A program made the translations under genes and the position numbers. A stretch of DNA of 44,790 nt from Sphingobacteriales bacterium. Lineage in GTDB: Bacteria > Bacteroidota > Bacteroidia > Chitinophagales > JADIYW01. The number at the start of each line of letters is the position of its first letter. Positions within the stretch are counted from its first letter, which is position 1. The stretch spans positions 1 through 44,790 of the forward strand of contig CANHGL010000015.1 of NCBI GenBank assembly GCA_947460245.1. Reading direction: 5' to 3'. The notes under the pieces were generated by a model. The model made no database searches and was not told where the DNA came from. It saw only the letters and a program-made list of their open reading frames with translations. This document shows positions 16,146-26,396 of this stretch, piece by piece.

Positions 16146-17378
16146 ATGAATACACACTTAAAAAAGGGTTTTCACTCTATCTGCGTAAAAGATCCTATCA
16201 TAGATGGTTTATCTGCGCATGTGCCTCCTATCTATGCAACTTCAACATTTACATACGAGAATCTAGATGCTGCATTTGATTTTTTTAAAAATGGTGGGAC
16301 TAATAAAGACACTTTTACCTATTCAAGATTAGGCAATCCATCTGTAAAATTTGTAGCTGATAAAATTGCGTCATTGGAAGCCTATGCATTAGAGGATGAA
16401 GAAGGCAAACCTTTAAAGGCATACGGCATGTTGTTTGCGTCTGGCATGGCGGCAGTTACTGCTTCCATAATTGCAATTGTAAAATCTGGTGATAAAATAA
16501 TAACCCAAGGAAACTTATACGGTACAACCAATGAATTGCTTACCACCACACTCAAAGATCTGGGTATTGAAACTATTTATGCAGACTTGAAAGACCTTTC
16601 ATTTGTAGAGGAGGCTATCCTCAATGATGAAAAAATTAAGCTTTTATATATTGAAACTCCTGCAAATCCAACTTTGGAATGTTTTGACCTGAATGCACTC
16701 GCCAAGATAGCAAAAAATCGAGGCATCAAAACTGTGGTTGATAATACTTTTGCTACTCCTTATATCCAACAGCCCTTAAAATATGGTATTGACTTCGTTG
16801 TGCATTCATCCACCAAATTTCTGAACGGGCACGGCACAGGAACGTCCGGTGTTCTAATAGGAAAAGACAGCAACTTCATGCATACCAAAGTGTATGGCAT
16901 ACAAAAAATGACAGGTGGTATTTGTTCTCCATTTGAAGCCTTTCTTCTAAATAACGGCATTAAAACCTTGCCACTTAGGATGGATCAGCATCAAAAAAAT
17001 GCGATGCAATTAGCTCTGTTTTTAAAAAATCATCCAAACGTATCTAAAGTAAATTACCTGGGTCTTGAAGATCATCCAGATTATATTATCTCAAAAGGAC
17101 AGATGTATGGTGCCAGTGGTATGATTAGCTTTGAAATAAAAGGAGGAATAAATGCCGGTATGCAATTTATGCGCGCCATTCAGTTTTGCACCTTAACAGC
17201 TTCATTGGGAACTGCAGACACATTGGTTACTCACCCCGCTTCTACCAGTCATGTAAATATGCGCAATGAACAACGGTTAAAACATGGAATAACAGAAGGA
17301 TTAATTCGTGTTTCAGTGGGATTAGAAAATATTGAAGATATTATTGCAGATTTCCGTCAGGCACTAGATAGTTTTTAA
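16146..17378 (+). CDS. Cys/Met-metabolism PLP-dependent enzyme (trans-sulfuration family)
   Basis: A fold-type I PLP enzyme of the cystathionine gamma-synthase / O-acetylhomoserine sulfhydrylase / methionine gamma-lyase family, 410 residues long. Visible marks are HVPPIYATSTF near 25-35, YSRLGNPS near 59-66, FASGMAAVTA, the segment IETPANPTLE, and VVDNTFATPYIQQPLKYG. The PLP lysine is Lys224 in VHSSTKFLNGHG. The C-terminal SLGTADTLVTHPASTSH is also typical. Which reaction it performs (synthase, sulfhydrylase or lyase) cannot be decided from the sequence. It follows pyrC by 33 bases and converges with rnr, with 14 bases between. Confidence 0.9.
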   Translation: MNTHLKKGFHSICVKDPIIDGLSAHVPPIYATSTFTYENLDAAFDFFKNGGTNKDTFTYSRLGNPSVKFVADKIASLEAYALEDEEGKPLKAYGMLFASGMAAVTASIIAIVKSGDKIITQGNLYGTTNELLTTTLKDLGIETIYADLKDLSFVEEAILNDEKIKLLYIETPANPTLECFDLNALAKIAKNRGIKTVVDNTFATPYIQQPLKYGIDFVVHSSTKFLNGHGTGTSGVLIGKDSNFMHTKVYGIQKMTGGICSPFEAFLLNNGIKTLPLRMDQHQKNAMQLALFLKNHPNVSKVNYLGLEDHPDYIISKGQMYGASGMISFEIKGGINAGMQFMRAIQFCTLTASLGTADTLVTHPASTSHVNMRNEQRLKHGITEGLIRVSVGLENIEDIIADFRQALDSF

Positions 17379-17392
17379 AAGTAAAAAACAAA

Positions 17393-19414
17393 CTACAGCA
17401 GTTCACCCTTTACAGATACAGCGGCTGCCAACTCAAAATCTATAGTCTTTTTCTCTATATCAACTCCGGTAAGCTTAACCTCTATTCTATCGCCAAGTTG
17501 ATATACATGTCCACGCCTTAAGCCTACCATACACAACTTACGTTCATTATAGCTGTAATTATCATCCTGCATCGTCTCTACACGAATAAGTCCTTCACAG
17601 TTATAGCTAGGTATTTCAACATATATACCCCAATTTTTAACACCGGAAATCACACCAGAGAAATGCTCGCCAATCCTATCCAACATAAATTCAGCCATCT
17701 TATATTTAACAGATGCGCGTTCTGCTTCTGCTGCAGCACGTTCCCGTTCACTACTATGCTTGCACCTGAACTCCAAATCTTCAGCGGTAGGTAATTTCTT
17801 ATCGTTTAGAATTCTTGCTAACAAACGATGTACCATTACATCCGGATAACGACGGATAGGTGATGTGAAATGCGTATAATATTCAAAACCTAATCCATAA
17901 TGCCCAATATTATTGGTGGTATAGATTGCTTTTGCCATGGTCCGTATAGCCAGTTGCTGTAATACGGCCTCCTCAGGTTTACCTTCCAGTTCCTTCATCA
18001 ACCTATTTAAATCTCTGGCAATCTGTTTCGGATTATCAAATTGAATTTTGTATCCAAACTTTTGCGCAAATAAAGAAAAATCAATCAACTTTTCTTGATT
18101 GGGAAGATCGTGCACACGGTATACAAAAGGAACTTTACCATTTTCATTTTTTTCTTTACCTACAAATCTGGCAACGGCTTTATTAGCCAGCAACATAAAG
18201 TCTTCAATCAGTAAATGCGCATCTTTTCGTTCTTTTACATACACCCCTATTGGCTTGCCGGAATCATCTAACATAAATTTTGTTTCCGGCGCTTCGAATC
18301 CAATAGAACCCTGTTTAAAGCGCTCCACTCTAAGAATATGTGCCAACTGATTTAATTGAAGCAGTTCCTCTTTAAATGGACCATCCTTTCCCTCTAATAT
18401 CTCCTGTGCTTCCTCATAGGAATAACGCTTCTGAGAGTGTATCAGCGTTCTACCAAACCAGATATCTTTTACATTAGCTTTTTCATCGAGTTGAAATACT
18501 GCAGCAAAACAGCATTTATCTTCATTAGGACGTAAAGAGCAAATAATATTGGATAATCGTTCGGGAAACATAGGTGCTACCCTATCTACCAGATATACGG
18601 AGGTAGCACGTTTAAATGCTTCCTTATCTAAAGCCGTATTTTCTTTTACATAGTGAGCGACGTCTGCTATATGAACACCTACTTCAAAATATCCATTCTC
18701 TAGTTTTCTAAACGACAAGGCATCATCAAAGTCTTTAGCATCAGCAGGATCAATTGTAAATGTAGGGATGTTAGAAAAATCTCTTCTTTTACTCTTCTCA
18801 TCATCAGAAATAGTTAAAGGGAAATCATCTGCCTCATTCAAAACTTCTTTGGGAAAAGAGGTAAAGAAGCCGTTTTCTACCAAAATAGATTTCATTTCTA
18901 TATCATTACTACCGGCCTGACCAAGGATCTCTGTAATATGTCCAATTGGATTTTTATCTTTTGGTCTCCATTCGGCGAGCTCAACTACCACCTTATCTCT
19001 GTGTTTAGCTTTTTGAGATCTTGCTTCCGGGACATAGAAATCCACCTTTATCCCCGTATTATCAGGAACTACAAAACAAGTATCATTCATTCTTTCAACC
19101 ACACCAATAAAATGAGTCCTCTTCCGCTTAACTACCTCTACTACCATTGCCTCGGGCCTACCGGCACCAGGTTTATGCAATCTCATAATCTTAACCGTAT
19201 CCCCATCAAAGGAATGGTTGGTATTCTTTCTATGGATAAAGAAATCTTTGGTTTTACCCTCAACGGTTACAAAGGCATCTCCACTTCTGGCTACATCTAT
19301 GATGCCCAGCATTTCTTCGCCTACGATAAATGATTCGTGATTCTTATTATCCGCCTTTTTATCTCGCTTAAAGTGATTGTTGGACGATTTGTTAATTTTT
19401 TTCTTCTTTGACAT
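17393..19414 (-). CDS. rnr: Ribonuclease R
   Basis: A processive 3'-5' exoribonuclease that degrades structured RNA. The 673-residue product has a lysine-rich N terminus, cold-shock-like OB domains (about 30-200), the RNB catalytic domain with IDPADAKDFDDALS around residues 221-234 containing the metal-binding aspartates, HIADVAHYV, and the end block YTHFTSPIRRYPDVMVHRLL. An S1 domain (about 580-660) includes FSGVISGVKNWGIYVEI. It is slightly shorter than the E. coli enzyme, lacking the long C-terminal basic extension, as usual for Bacteroidota. It is monocistronic, with a 159-base divergent region toward the carbohydrate cluster. Confidence 0.95.
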   Translation of the reverse strand: MSKKKKINKSSNNHFKRDKKADNKNHESFIVGEEMLGIIDVARSGDAFVTVEGKTKDFFIHRKNTNHSFDGDTVKIMRLHKPGAGRPEAMVVEVVKRKRTHFIGVVERMNDTCFVVPDNTGIKVDFYVPEARSQKAKHRDKVVVELAEWRPKDKNPIGHITEILGQAGSNDIEMKSILVENGFFTSFPKEVLNEADDFPLTISDDEKSKRRDFSNIPTFTIDPADAKDFDDALSFRKLENGYFEVGVHIADVAHYVKENTALDKEAFKRATSVYLVDRVAPMFPERLSNIICSLRPNEDKCCFAAVFQLDEKANVKDIWFGRTLIHSQKRYSYEEAQEILEGKDGPFKEELLQLNQLAHILRVERFKQGSIGFEAPETKFMLDDSGKPIGVYVKERKDAHLLIEDFMLLANKAVARFVGKEKNENGKVPFVYRVHDLPNQEKLIDFSLFAQKFGYKIQFDNPKQIARDLNRLMKELEGKPEEAVLQQLAIRTMAKAIYTTNNIGHYGLGFEYYTHFTSPIRRYPDVMVHRLLARILNDKKLPTAEDLEFRCKHSSERERAAAEAERASVKYKMAEFMLDRIGEHFSGVISGVKNWGIYVEIPSYNCEGLIRVETMQDDNYSYNERKLCMVGLRRGHVYQLGDRIEVKLTGVDIEKKTIDFELAAAVSVKGELL

Positions 19415-19573
19415 TCAAATTCTTATAATACTCACCTAAAAATACGATTATTTGTCGGCATTGTCTAAATACCTTGCAGATGGATGCAATCAGAATAATT
19501 TCATTTGTGATTTTAAATAAGCATTCAGCAACTCCAAATCAACGGATTTACTATCTTTAATCATTAATTATTA

Positions 19574-21586
19574 ATGATGATACACATACAAAAAATTGCT
19601 TTACTACTTTGTTTTATATTGGCTTTCTTTAAGCCTACAATACTTAGCGCCAATAACCCCGATTTTGAAGCCAGACGGAATGCACTTGTTGACAGTGGAT
19701 TGGTCTACTTTAATGACAATGCTATATCCCTTCAAGCATACAGAGGATTACCGGTTAACCAGGCTACCCTTACTTCTTATCTGGATGGACTAAGATCTGG
19801 CCAAAATGCAGATTTTCAGGTTGTACAACTAGTTCGTGTATTGGAGTTATCAAATGGAGAATATGACAGTCAGATTTTACCTGTATTTGACTCTTTACCA
19901 TTTTGGCTAACAAATGGTGAAACGAAACGCGAATATTGGTCTGAAAACCATATGATTCTTTGGATGTCATCGGATTGGCTCATGTATGAAAAATATGGAA
20001 AAACAATAGACAGTAGTTTAGAATTACGCCTCAGACATTATTTAAAGCTTAAGCTTCAGTATGGCTTTTATGAATTCTTTTCCTCTGTATATGCACCATA
20101 CGCTTTGGCTGGATTACTTAACCTGTCTGACTTTGCAAGAGATCCTGAAATAAAAAGTGATGCTACCAAAGCTGCACAGAATCTTTTGAAAGAAATAATT
20201 TTATTAACTAATGACAAAGGGGTCTTCTATCCTACTGCAGGAAGAAATTATCACGGGAAATATGACAACCCTTATGGTCAAAGTCACAATAACTTAATTT
20301 ACTTACTTACCGGCCTTGGTCCTTTACCCTTAGGTGTTTCTACTGCAGGCGGAATATTTGGTAGCTCTAATCTACCGGTAGATGAAATAATTAGTTCTTA
20401 CAGAACTACAGTGGATACGACATTTATCAATGGACATTATTTAACAGATGGTTTCAGTATCAATCAAAATATGTCTAAGAATGATAAGACTATCTTCCAA
20501 TGGAGTTCAGGTGGATATTTCCATCCGGATGTAGCAGTAGCTACGGCTACACTTATTCAAGATCTGAATCTTTGGAATCACCCGGAATTCAGAGAATTCA
20601 GATCTTTTTCTTCTTTAGATATTTCCGGAGCAAGAGATCTGGCTTTATTGGCAAGTTCTATTTCTCAAAGCTCTGTACTTAGCAGAGAAGAAATCTCTAT
20701 TTTCAAAAATAAATCTATTACACTCTCTTCCGTTCACGATTTTTGGAAAGGAAAATTAGGATATCAGCAGTTCCCATGTGTTGCGAATATCGGCACAACA
20801 GCAATCTTTACAGGTTCAGGGAAACCAGAACCAAACTGGGACGACAGACCAGCACTTCACGCCAATGAGCACCTTCCTTGCGTAACTCAGAAAAGCAATG
20901 TAGCCTTAATTATGTATAGACCAGAAAGGGGCCTGTCCTTATTCAATCATAAAGATTTAGATGTTGCCCTACACTGGAAAACTGAAGACTATGATGAAGA
21001 AAGAGAAAGTGGATCCTGGCTATTAGGAAGACAAGGCAATAGCTATGTCGCAGTTAGAAGAAAATGTAGCGGAACCATAAATAATGTGAAAGCCTGCAGC
21101 GATCCTGATGCTCAAACCTGGGTAATCGTAATTGGTAATGATGACATGTATAATAACTTCGATAATTTCCAACAGATTATTGAACAATCCGAATTTACGG
21201 AGAAATGGTATTATAATGGCGGTACTTCCGAATGGGTATACTATGCGCAGATAAAAGTAGATGGAAAAACAGTGGAGTACACTTGGAATGGCGATGCTGA
21301 ATCAGGACCTACATCTCCGGATGCAAATATCCAAAGTAGCACAATAAATGTATATCCAAGTCCAGCATCAGATCAAATTAGTATAGACTTATCCTCTATT
21401 CAAAACCAATCGGTTAAAATTGAGATTACCAATATGCTGGGACAAAAAATATATAGCGATCAATCAAGTGCTGTATCAACCAGAATAAAACAAATTAACA
21501 CCTCTGGTTTTTCTACCGGATTATATCTTGTAAATGTTTCCAGCGGAGATACCCGTTACACGAGAAAAATAATGATAAAGCGGTAA
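19574..21586 (+). CDS. Secreted alpha/alpha-toroid-like protein with T9SS sorting domain; candidate polysaccharide lyase
   Basis: No named family is assigned with confidence. The 670-residue protein has a signal peptide (about 1-26, ending LSA) and a helix-rich N-terminal half with pieces such as YWSENHMILWMSSDW (121-135) and NYHGKY with YGQSHNN (225-240) that look like an alpha/alpha toroid carrying conserved polar Asn, His and Tyr residues. A beta-rich part follows (about 380-580). From about 595 (INVYPSPASDQIS) a T9SS type A sorting domain ends in RYTRKIMIKR. It heads a three-gene cluster with a GH88/GH105-like and a GH43 enzyme, spacing 17 and 10 bases. GH88/105 enzymes need products of polysaccharide lyases, and no other lyase is nearby, so I infer a lyase role. 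Starts at 19574 and 19577 are both possible. Confidence 0.65.
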   Translation: MMIHIQKIALLLCFILAFFKPTILSANNPDFEARRNALVDSGLVYFNDNAISLQAYRGLPVNQATLTSYLDGLRSGQNADFQVVQLVRVLELSNGEYDSQILPVFDSLPFWLTNGETKREYWSENHMILWMSSDWLMYEKYGKTIDSSLELRLRHYLKLKLQYGFYEFFSSVYAPYALAGLLNLSDFARDPEIKSDATKAAQNLLKEIILLTNDKGVFYPTAGRNYHGKYDNPYGQSHNNLIYLLTGLGPLPLGVSTAGGIFGSSNLPVDEIISSYRTTVDTTFINGHYLTDGFSINQNMSKNDKTIFQWSSGGYFHPDVAVATATLIQDLNLWNHPEFREFRSFSSLDISGARDLALLASSISQSSVLSREEISIFKNKSITLSSVHDFWKGKLGYQQFPCVANIGTTAIFTGSGKPEPNWDDRPALHANEHLPCVTQKSNVALIMYRPERGLSLFNHKDLDVALHWKTEDYDEERESGSWLLGRQGNSYVAVRRKCSGTINNVKACSDPDAQTWVIVIGNDDMYNNFDNFQQIIEQSEFTEKWYYNGGTSEWVYYAQIKVDGKTVEYTWNGDAESGPTSPDANIQSSTINVYPSPASDQISIDLSSIQNQSVKIEITNMLGQKIYSDQSSAVSTRIKQINTSGFSTGLYLVNVSSGDTRYTRKIMIKR

Positions 21587-21603
21587 AAGGAGAAAGGAAC
21601 ACC

Positions 21604-22752
21604 ATGACCAAAAAACCGCTAATCCTTCTTGTTTTTTTATTCACTATGAATAGTGGTTATCTTCTTGCCCAAACCTGGACAGACACTTTAGACCTATATG
21701 CAAGAACACAGTTTATGCCGCCTTCCAAGTTTCAGTGGAAATGGCAGAAGGCAGCATTATTGAGCACTATGGTAAAACAATACGATAAAGCTGAAGAGAA
21801 AAAAAAAGAGATCTACCTCAAATACATTCAAAAATGCATGCAAAAAACCATGCAACAAGCAAATGGTAAAACACCGAATGCTGTTGCATCAGGACTTGGA
21901 ATGGCATTTCTATATCGGGTTACACGTGAAGGAAAATATAAAGAGGTTTGTGACAAGATCTACAAAGATTATCTACTTATTAAAAGAAGTAAAGACGGTG
22001 GAGTCTCGCACCTCGTAAAGAATATAGAACTATGGGATGACACGATCTTTATGATTGGTGAATTTCTTATCGAAATGTATCGTGCTACAGGAGATACAAA
22101 TTATATTGATGAATTGGTGAAGCAAGTTTCTATACATCGCAACAAACTACAGGATCCGGAATGGGGATTATGGGTGCACGGTTGGGATAACGATAATAAG
22201 TCACACTGTACCTTTTGCGGGCAAATGTATTGGCCAGATAAAAGCACAAGAAAAAGCAGTGAAATTTGGGGACGAGGAAATGGATGGATTGTTGTTACAC
22301 TATCAGACGCTATAGAGTGCCTGCCTCAAGAAAACAAACAAAGAAGTATACTTACAGGATATCTAAAAGAAATGCTTTACCGACTTCCGGAGTTGCAGGA
22401 TAAGAATACAGGACACTGGTATCAACTTCCGGTTAAGAACAATCATCCCAAAAACTACATAGAAAGTTCATGCACTGCCATGTTTGCGTATGGAATTTCA
22501 AGAGGTTTGCAAATGGGTATTATTCAAGATAGTAGTTATAATAAAAGTGTTGAACTTGCCTATATAGGGTTAAGAAACTTCAGTGTTCAAAAAATAAATA
22601 ATGACTATATCACTACCAAAAATGTTTGTAAAGGAACATGTATTGGCGATGAAACGTATTACCTAAACAGAAAAGTATGCCATGGAAAACCCTTTGGTAT
22701 CGGTATGTTCATCGCCTTTGGCAGAGCGTATGAGCGCATAGCCAAACCCTAA
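21604..22752 (+). CDS. GH88/GH105-type unsaturated uronyl hydrolase
   Basis: Enzymes of this clan remove the unsaturated uronic acid left at the non-reducing end by polysaccharide lyases, acting by hydration of the double bond. The 382-residue protein has a signal peptide (about 1-22, ending LLA), a six-hairpin alpha/alpha barrel, LWDDTIFM at 143-150 with the catalytic aspartate region, and WGRGNGW at 222-228, a strong signature of the YteR-like group. Repeated short segments such as TGHWYQLP and YIESSCTAMFAYGI support the fold. It lies 17 bases after the toroid protein gene, with an AAAGGAGA stretch in the gap that could act as ribosome binding site, and 10 bases before the GH43 gene. Rhamnogalacturonan or a related uronic glycan is the likely substrate. 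Confidence 0.85.
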   Translation: MTKKPLILLVFLFTMNSGYLLAQTWTDTLDLYARTQFMPPSKFQWKWQKAALLSTMVKQYDKAEEKKKEIYLKYIQKCMQKTMQQANGKTPNAVASGLGMAFLYRVTREGKYKEVCDKIYKDYLLIKRSKDGGVSHLVKNIELWDDTIFMIGEFLIEMYRATGDTNYIDELVKQVSIHRNKLQDPEWGLWVHGWDNDNKSHCTFCGQMYWPDKSTRKSSEIWGRGNGWIVVTLSDAIECLPQENKQRSILTGYLKEMLYRLPELQDKNTGHWYQLPVKNNHPKNYIESSCTAMFAYGISRGLQMGIIQDSSYNKSVELAYIGLRNFSVQKINNDYITTKNVCKGTCIGDETYYLNRKVCHGKPFGIGMFIAFGRAYERIAKP

Positions 22753-22762
22753 ATCTATCCGA

Positions 22763-23707
22763 ATGTATCGCATCAGATGCTTGCAACTCACAATTTTATT
22801 TTTTATCTCCCCTATTTGCCTTGCTCAGCATCCCATCATCACAACGCAATATACTGCCGATCCTTCTGCAAGAGTTTTTAAGGACACAATGTACCTATAT
22901 CCATCACATGATAAGGAAGATGCAAAGTGGTTTAACATGTCTGACTGGCATGTATTTTCCAGTGTAGATATGAAAAACTGGACCGACTATGGCATTGCAT
23001 TATCACTAGATAGTCTGCAGTGGGCAAAAAAACTGGCATGGGCTCCAGATTGTGCCTATCGAAATAATAAATACTATTTCTATTATCCGGTAGAAAAAAA
23101 TTATATTGGCGTAGCTGTTGGAGATCGTCCTTCAGGGCCATTTACAGACCCGTTACAAAAACCACTTATTAAAAGGACAACACCAGGCGTAATTGCAAAG
23201 AGAGGCCTTATTGATCCGACATTATTCATGGATGACGATAGTATACCTTATCTTATTTTTGGACAGAATACTGTCAATATAGTAAAGCTAAATAGCGACA
23301 TGATTTCATTTAAGGACAGTGTAAAAAGTATAAAAGGTGCAAAAAAATTCTTTGAAGGAGCATGGATGCACAAATACAACGGTAAGTATTATCTATCTTA
23401 TTCCGGCAAAAGTAAACTAGCAGCAAGAGGAAAAATACATTATGCCATATCAGATAACCCTTATGGCCCTTTTACACACAAAGGAGTAATAATAGGAAAG
23501 GTAAATAGTGGAACCAATCATGCCTCGATAGTTGAATTTAAGAGTAAATGGTATATCTTTTACCATACCGCAGATTTATTCTTAAAAAAACATCCAGAGG
23601 TTAGTAAATACAGTACCAAGAAATACTTCCGAAGATCTGTATGTTTTCAGGAGTTAAACTATAACAATGATGGCACTATTCAAAAAGTCCACCTGCACAA
23701 AAAATAG
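22763..23707 (+). CDS. Glycoside hydrolase family 43 protein
   Basis: A secreted five-bladed propeller enzyme, probably an arabinofuranosidase or xylosidase trimming side chains. The 314-residue protein has a signal peptide (about 1-21, ending CLA). The three GH43 acidic residues are visible: Asp33 in YTADPSARVF (general base), Asp151 in LIDPTLFMDDD (pKa modulator) and Glu198 in FFEGAWMHKYNGKYYLSYS (general acid). The propeller repeats DWHVFSSVDMKNW and APDCAYRNNKYYFYY also fit. It ends 15 bases before the convergent ABC ATPase gene. It completes the three-gene carbohydrate cluster, which lacks SusC and SusD homologues, so uptake must rely on genes elsewhere. Confidence 0.88.
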   Translation: MYRIRCLQLTILFFISPICLAQHPIITTQYTADPSARVFKDTMYLYPSHDKEDAKWFNMSDWHVFSSVDMKNWTDYGIALSLDSLQWAKKLAWAPDCAYRNNKYYFYYPVEKNYIGVAVGDRPSGPFTDPLQKPLIKRTTPGVIAKRGLIDPTLFMDDDSIPYLIFGQNTVNIVKLNSDMISFKDSVKSIKGAKKFFEGAWMHKYNGKYYLSYSGKSKLAARGKIHYAISDNPYGPFTHKGVIIGKVNSGTNHASIVEFKSKWYIFYHTADLFLKKHPEVSKYSTKKYFRRSVCFQELNYNNDGTIQKVHLHKK

Positions 23708-23722
23708 CATATTAAAAGAATA

Positions 23723-25504
23723 CTAGATATGCTGGAATCTAGCTTTTATATCTTCTAAATTACCTTTTGGAATAGCAGCAATTAGTTTTTTAGTATATTC
23801 TTTCTGAGGATTATTATAAATATCATCTGCGATGCCCATCTCTTCAATCTTACCTTTATTCATCACCACCATTCTATCGCTCATAAACTTAACTACACTA
23901 AGATCGTGAGAGATAAAGATATAGGTGAATTTAAACTCCTCTCTTAATTGAATCAACAAGTTTAGTACTTGCGCCTGTACAGAAACATCCAATGCAGATA
24001 CAGATTCATCACAAATAATAAACTTTGGATTTAGTGCCAGAGCACGCGCTATACATATACGCTGACGCTGACCACCTGAAAACTCGTGCGGATAACGTTG
24101 AAAATGCTCTGCTTTCATATTCACCTTCTCCAATAATTCAATCACTTTATCCTTACGTTCAGCGTCATTACTGAGCTTATTATGCACTTGCATAGGCTCC
24201 ATAATGGCATTACCAATAGTCATTCTTGGGTTTAAAGAAGAATATGGATCCTGAAAAATAATCTGCATATGCTCACGCATCTCTTTCAATTCTTTAGGCT
24301 GCAGACTAACAATATCTTTTCCATCAAAAATCGCCTTACCTTGAGTAGGTTCCACTAAACGTAAAATCGTTCTGCCAAGGGTTGTTTTACCACACCCACT
24401 CTCTCCTACCAAACCCAAAGTTTCCCCTTCATTTACTTCAAAACTTACATCATCTACTGCTTTTACATATTCGATAGGCTTTCCGAAAATATTTGTTTTA
24501 GAAGGAAACCAAGTTGAAAGATTCTTGACCTGAAGTATGGGAGCATGTTGCTGCAATTCCGTAAATCTTTTTTTAGTTTGATCTTCACTAACTACAAATG
24601 CATCAATCAACTGCTTCATATCAGAAGTTTTCTCTGATATCACCCCGTCTTTCTCTTCCATAAAATCAGCAATAACCGGTAATTTAGTCAGTCGCTTACC
24701 GAGTGGCGGTCTGCATGCCAATAAGCCCTTGGTATAAGGATGCTGAGGATTAGAGAAAATATCAACAACAGATCCCTGTTCTACAATTTTCCCTTTATAC
24801 ATCACCACTACCCTGTCCGCAATTTCTGCAATAACACCAAGGTCGTGCGTAATAAATATAGTAGACATTCCTGTCTCTTTACTTAAATCATTAATTAGAT
24901 CCAGAATAGTTTTCTGCACTGTTACATCTAAAGCTGTAGTTGGCTCATCGGCTATCAGAATCTTGGGCTGACAACTCATTGCCATAGCAATCATAACGCG
25001 TTGCTTCTGACCACCAGATAGTTGATGTGGATACGATTTTAGAATACGTTCAGGATTAGGGAGTTTTACTTTGTGAAACAACTCTAATGTTTTTGCCTCA
25101 GCTTCTTTCTTGGATATCTTCTGATGCAACATAATAGCCTCCATTACCTGGTTTCCACAAGTAAATACAGGATTCAGCGATGTCATAGGTTCCTGAAAAA
25201 TCATAGAGATTTCATTACCTCTGAATGCACGCATTTCACTTTCAGGGATACTCACTAAATCAATAGGAGTCTTGCCATCACGATAGTAATTAATCTTACC
25301 ACCTGTGATCTTACCCGGAGGATTTGGTATCAGACGCATAACAGATAAAGAAGTAACAGATTTTCCGGAGCCGGATTCACCTACGATTCCAATAACTTCA
25401 CCTTTATTTACATGAAAGGAAACATCATCTACAGCACGCACTAAACCATTCTCCGTTCTAAATTCTGTCGTTAAATTTTTTACCTCTAAAAGTAGTTCAC
25501 TCAT
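23723..25504 (-). CDS. Fused double ATP-binding protein of an oligopeptide/dipeptide ABC importer
   Basis: Two DppD/OppD- and DppF/OppF-like ATPases are joined in one 593-residue chain. Domain 1 has Walker A GESGSGKS (42-49), signature LSGGQKQR and Walker [14 protein letters not shown]. Domain 2 has GESGCGKT (near 364-371), FSGGQRQR and [13 protein letters not shown]. Each is followed by the oligopeptide-type C-terminal extension ([18 protein letters not shown] after domain 1). Such fusions are normal in Bacteroidota. Permease and binding-protein genes are not adjacent, so the ATPase must work with components encoded elsewhere. The C-terminal extension of domain 2 is short. It is transcribed after the exonuclease gene, with 53 bases between. 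Confidence 0.93.
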   Translation of the reverse strand: MSELLLEVKNLTTEFRTENGLVRAVDDVSFHVNKGEVIGIVGESGSGKSVTSLSVMRLIPNPPGKITGGKINYYRDGKTPIDLVSIPESEMRAFRGNEISMIFQEPMTSLNPVFTCGNQVMEAIMLHQKISKKEAEAKTLELFHKVKLPNPERILKSYPHQLSGGQKQRVMIAMAMSCQPKILIADEPTTALDVTVQKTILDLINDLSKETGMSTIFITHDLGVIAEIADRVVVMYKGKIVEQGSVVDIFSNPQHPYTKGLLACRPPLGKRLTKLPVIADFMEEKDGVISEKTSDMKQLIDAFVVSEDQTKKRFTELQQHAPILQVKNLSTWFPSKTNIFGKPIEYVKAVDDVSFEVNEGETLGLVGESGCGKTTLGRTILRLVEPTQGKAIFDGKDIVSLQPKELKEMREHMQIIFQDPYSSLNPRMTIGNAIMEPMQVHNKLSNDAERKDKVIELLEKVNMKAEHFQRYPHEFSGGQRQRICIARALALNPKFIICDESVSALDVSVQAQVLNLLIQLREEFKFTYIFISHDLSVVKFMSDRMVVMNKGKIEEMGIADDIYNNPQKEYTKKLIAAIPKGNLEDIKARFQHI

Positions 25505-25557
25505 AAAATATCATTTGTAAAGAAGCTTTGTTTGGATCACATCATTTTTTCGAAAAG

Positions 25558-26283
25558 TTAACAGAACCTAACATTGCTCTCCGAAAATAAGGATAATCCT
25601 TTCAATTTTAAAATAATTTGTGCTACGGTGAGCACATCTTTCTGACAATACGTTTTAATTCTTTCTAATCCCTTTTCTTCCCAGTATACCTTACCAACGT
25701 CTTTACCGGATATATCGTCTTTAGGCGAAGGAATTCCTAAACAAAATGCAAGTAATTTTAAAGATATATACCCTTTATAATCGCCAAACTTCCATAGCTC
25801 CATGGTATCAACCAAACCTGCTTCCCAAGGCTTTTTACCCTGAAGGCTTTCAAAATAATCAGGCATTTTCATGCCATTCATTAATAATCTTCGGCAGATA
25901 TATGGTATATCAAACTCTTTAACATTATGACCTACAATAGAAAGATTTCTACTAACAGCCAAACGTTCATTTATAAAATTTGAAAACTCTATTAATAGCT
26001 TTTTCTCGTCATCCCCATAAAAAGATTTCAACTCAAAACCCTGAAACATTCCATCCTGAAAGGTATAACCAACAGAGATGCAAACAATCTTTCCAAATTC
26101 AGCAAAAATTGGACAATTATTAAAATAAAAGGATTCCACAGATTCTTCTGCCGTTCTGAATTTCCCTTTCTTTTCTTCCCATAAAGATTGTTCGTAATTA
26201 TCTAATTCCTTGAAATGTGGAACCTTAGGAACAGTTTCAATATCCAAAAAAAGCAAATCATCCATCTTTAAGTTATCCAGCAT
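25558..26283 (-). CDS. Predicted PolB-related 3'-5' exonuclease (PF10108 type)
   Basis: A 241-residue DnaQ-like nuclease related to the proofreading domain of family B DNA polymerases. Exo I is FLDIETVP with Asp14 and Glu16; Exo II is around SIVGHNVKEFDIPYICRRL; Exo III is in the C-terminal YCQKDVLTVAQIILKL with the final acidic ligand. The stretch WEAGLVDTMELWKFGDYKGYISL is characteristic of this Bacteroidota-common family. It has no polymerase domain, so it acts as a stand-alone nuclease in repair or maturation. The start at 26283 (MLDNLKMDD) may be six codons early: Met7 at 26265 is an alternative. Confidence 0.85.
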   Translation of the reverse strand: MLDNLKMDDLLFLDIETVPKVPHFKELDNYEQSLWEEKKGKFRTAEESVESFYFNNCPIFAEFGKIVCISVGYTFQDGMFQGFELKSFYGDDEKKLLIEFSNFINERLAVSRNLSIVGHNVKEFDIPYICRRLLMNGMKMPDYFESLQGKKPWEAGLVDTMELWKFGDYKGYISLKLLAFCLGIPSPKDDISGKDVGKVYWEEKGLERIKTYCQKDVLTVAQIILKLKGLSLFSESNVRFC

Positions 26284-26396
26284 ATATCATTGGTTAATCA
26301 TTTAAAAATATTGAAGAATAATAATTATGCAATATACATTATCTATCAAAATATTTTGATTAAATTCGCGTTTAAACCATTATAAATTAGCTAATT

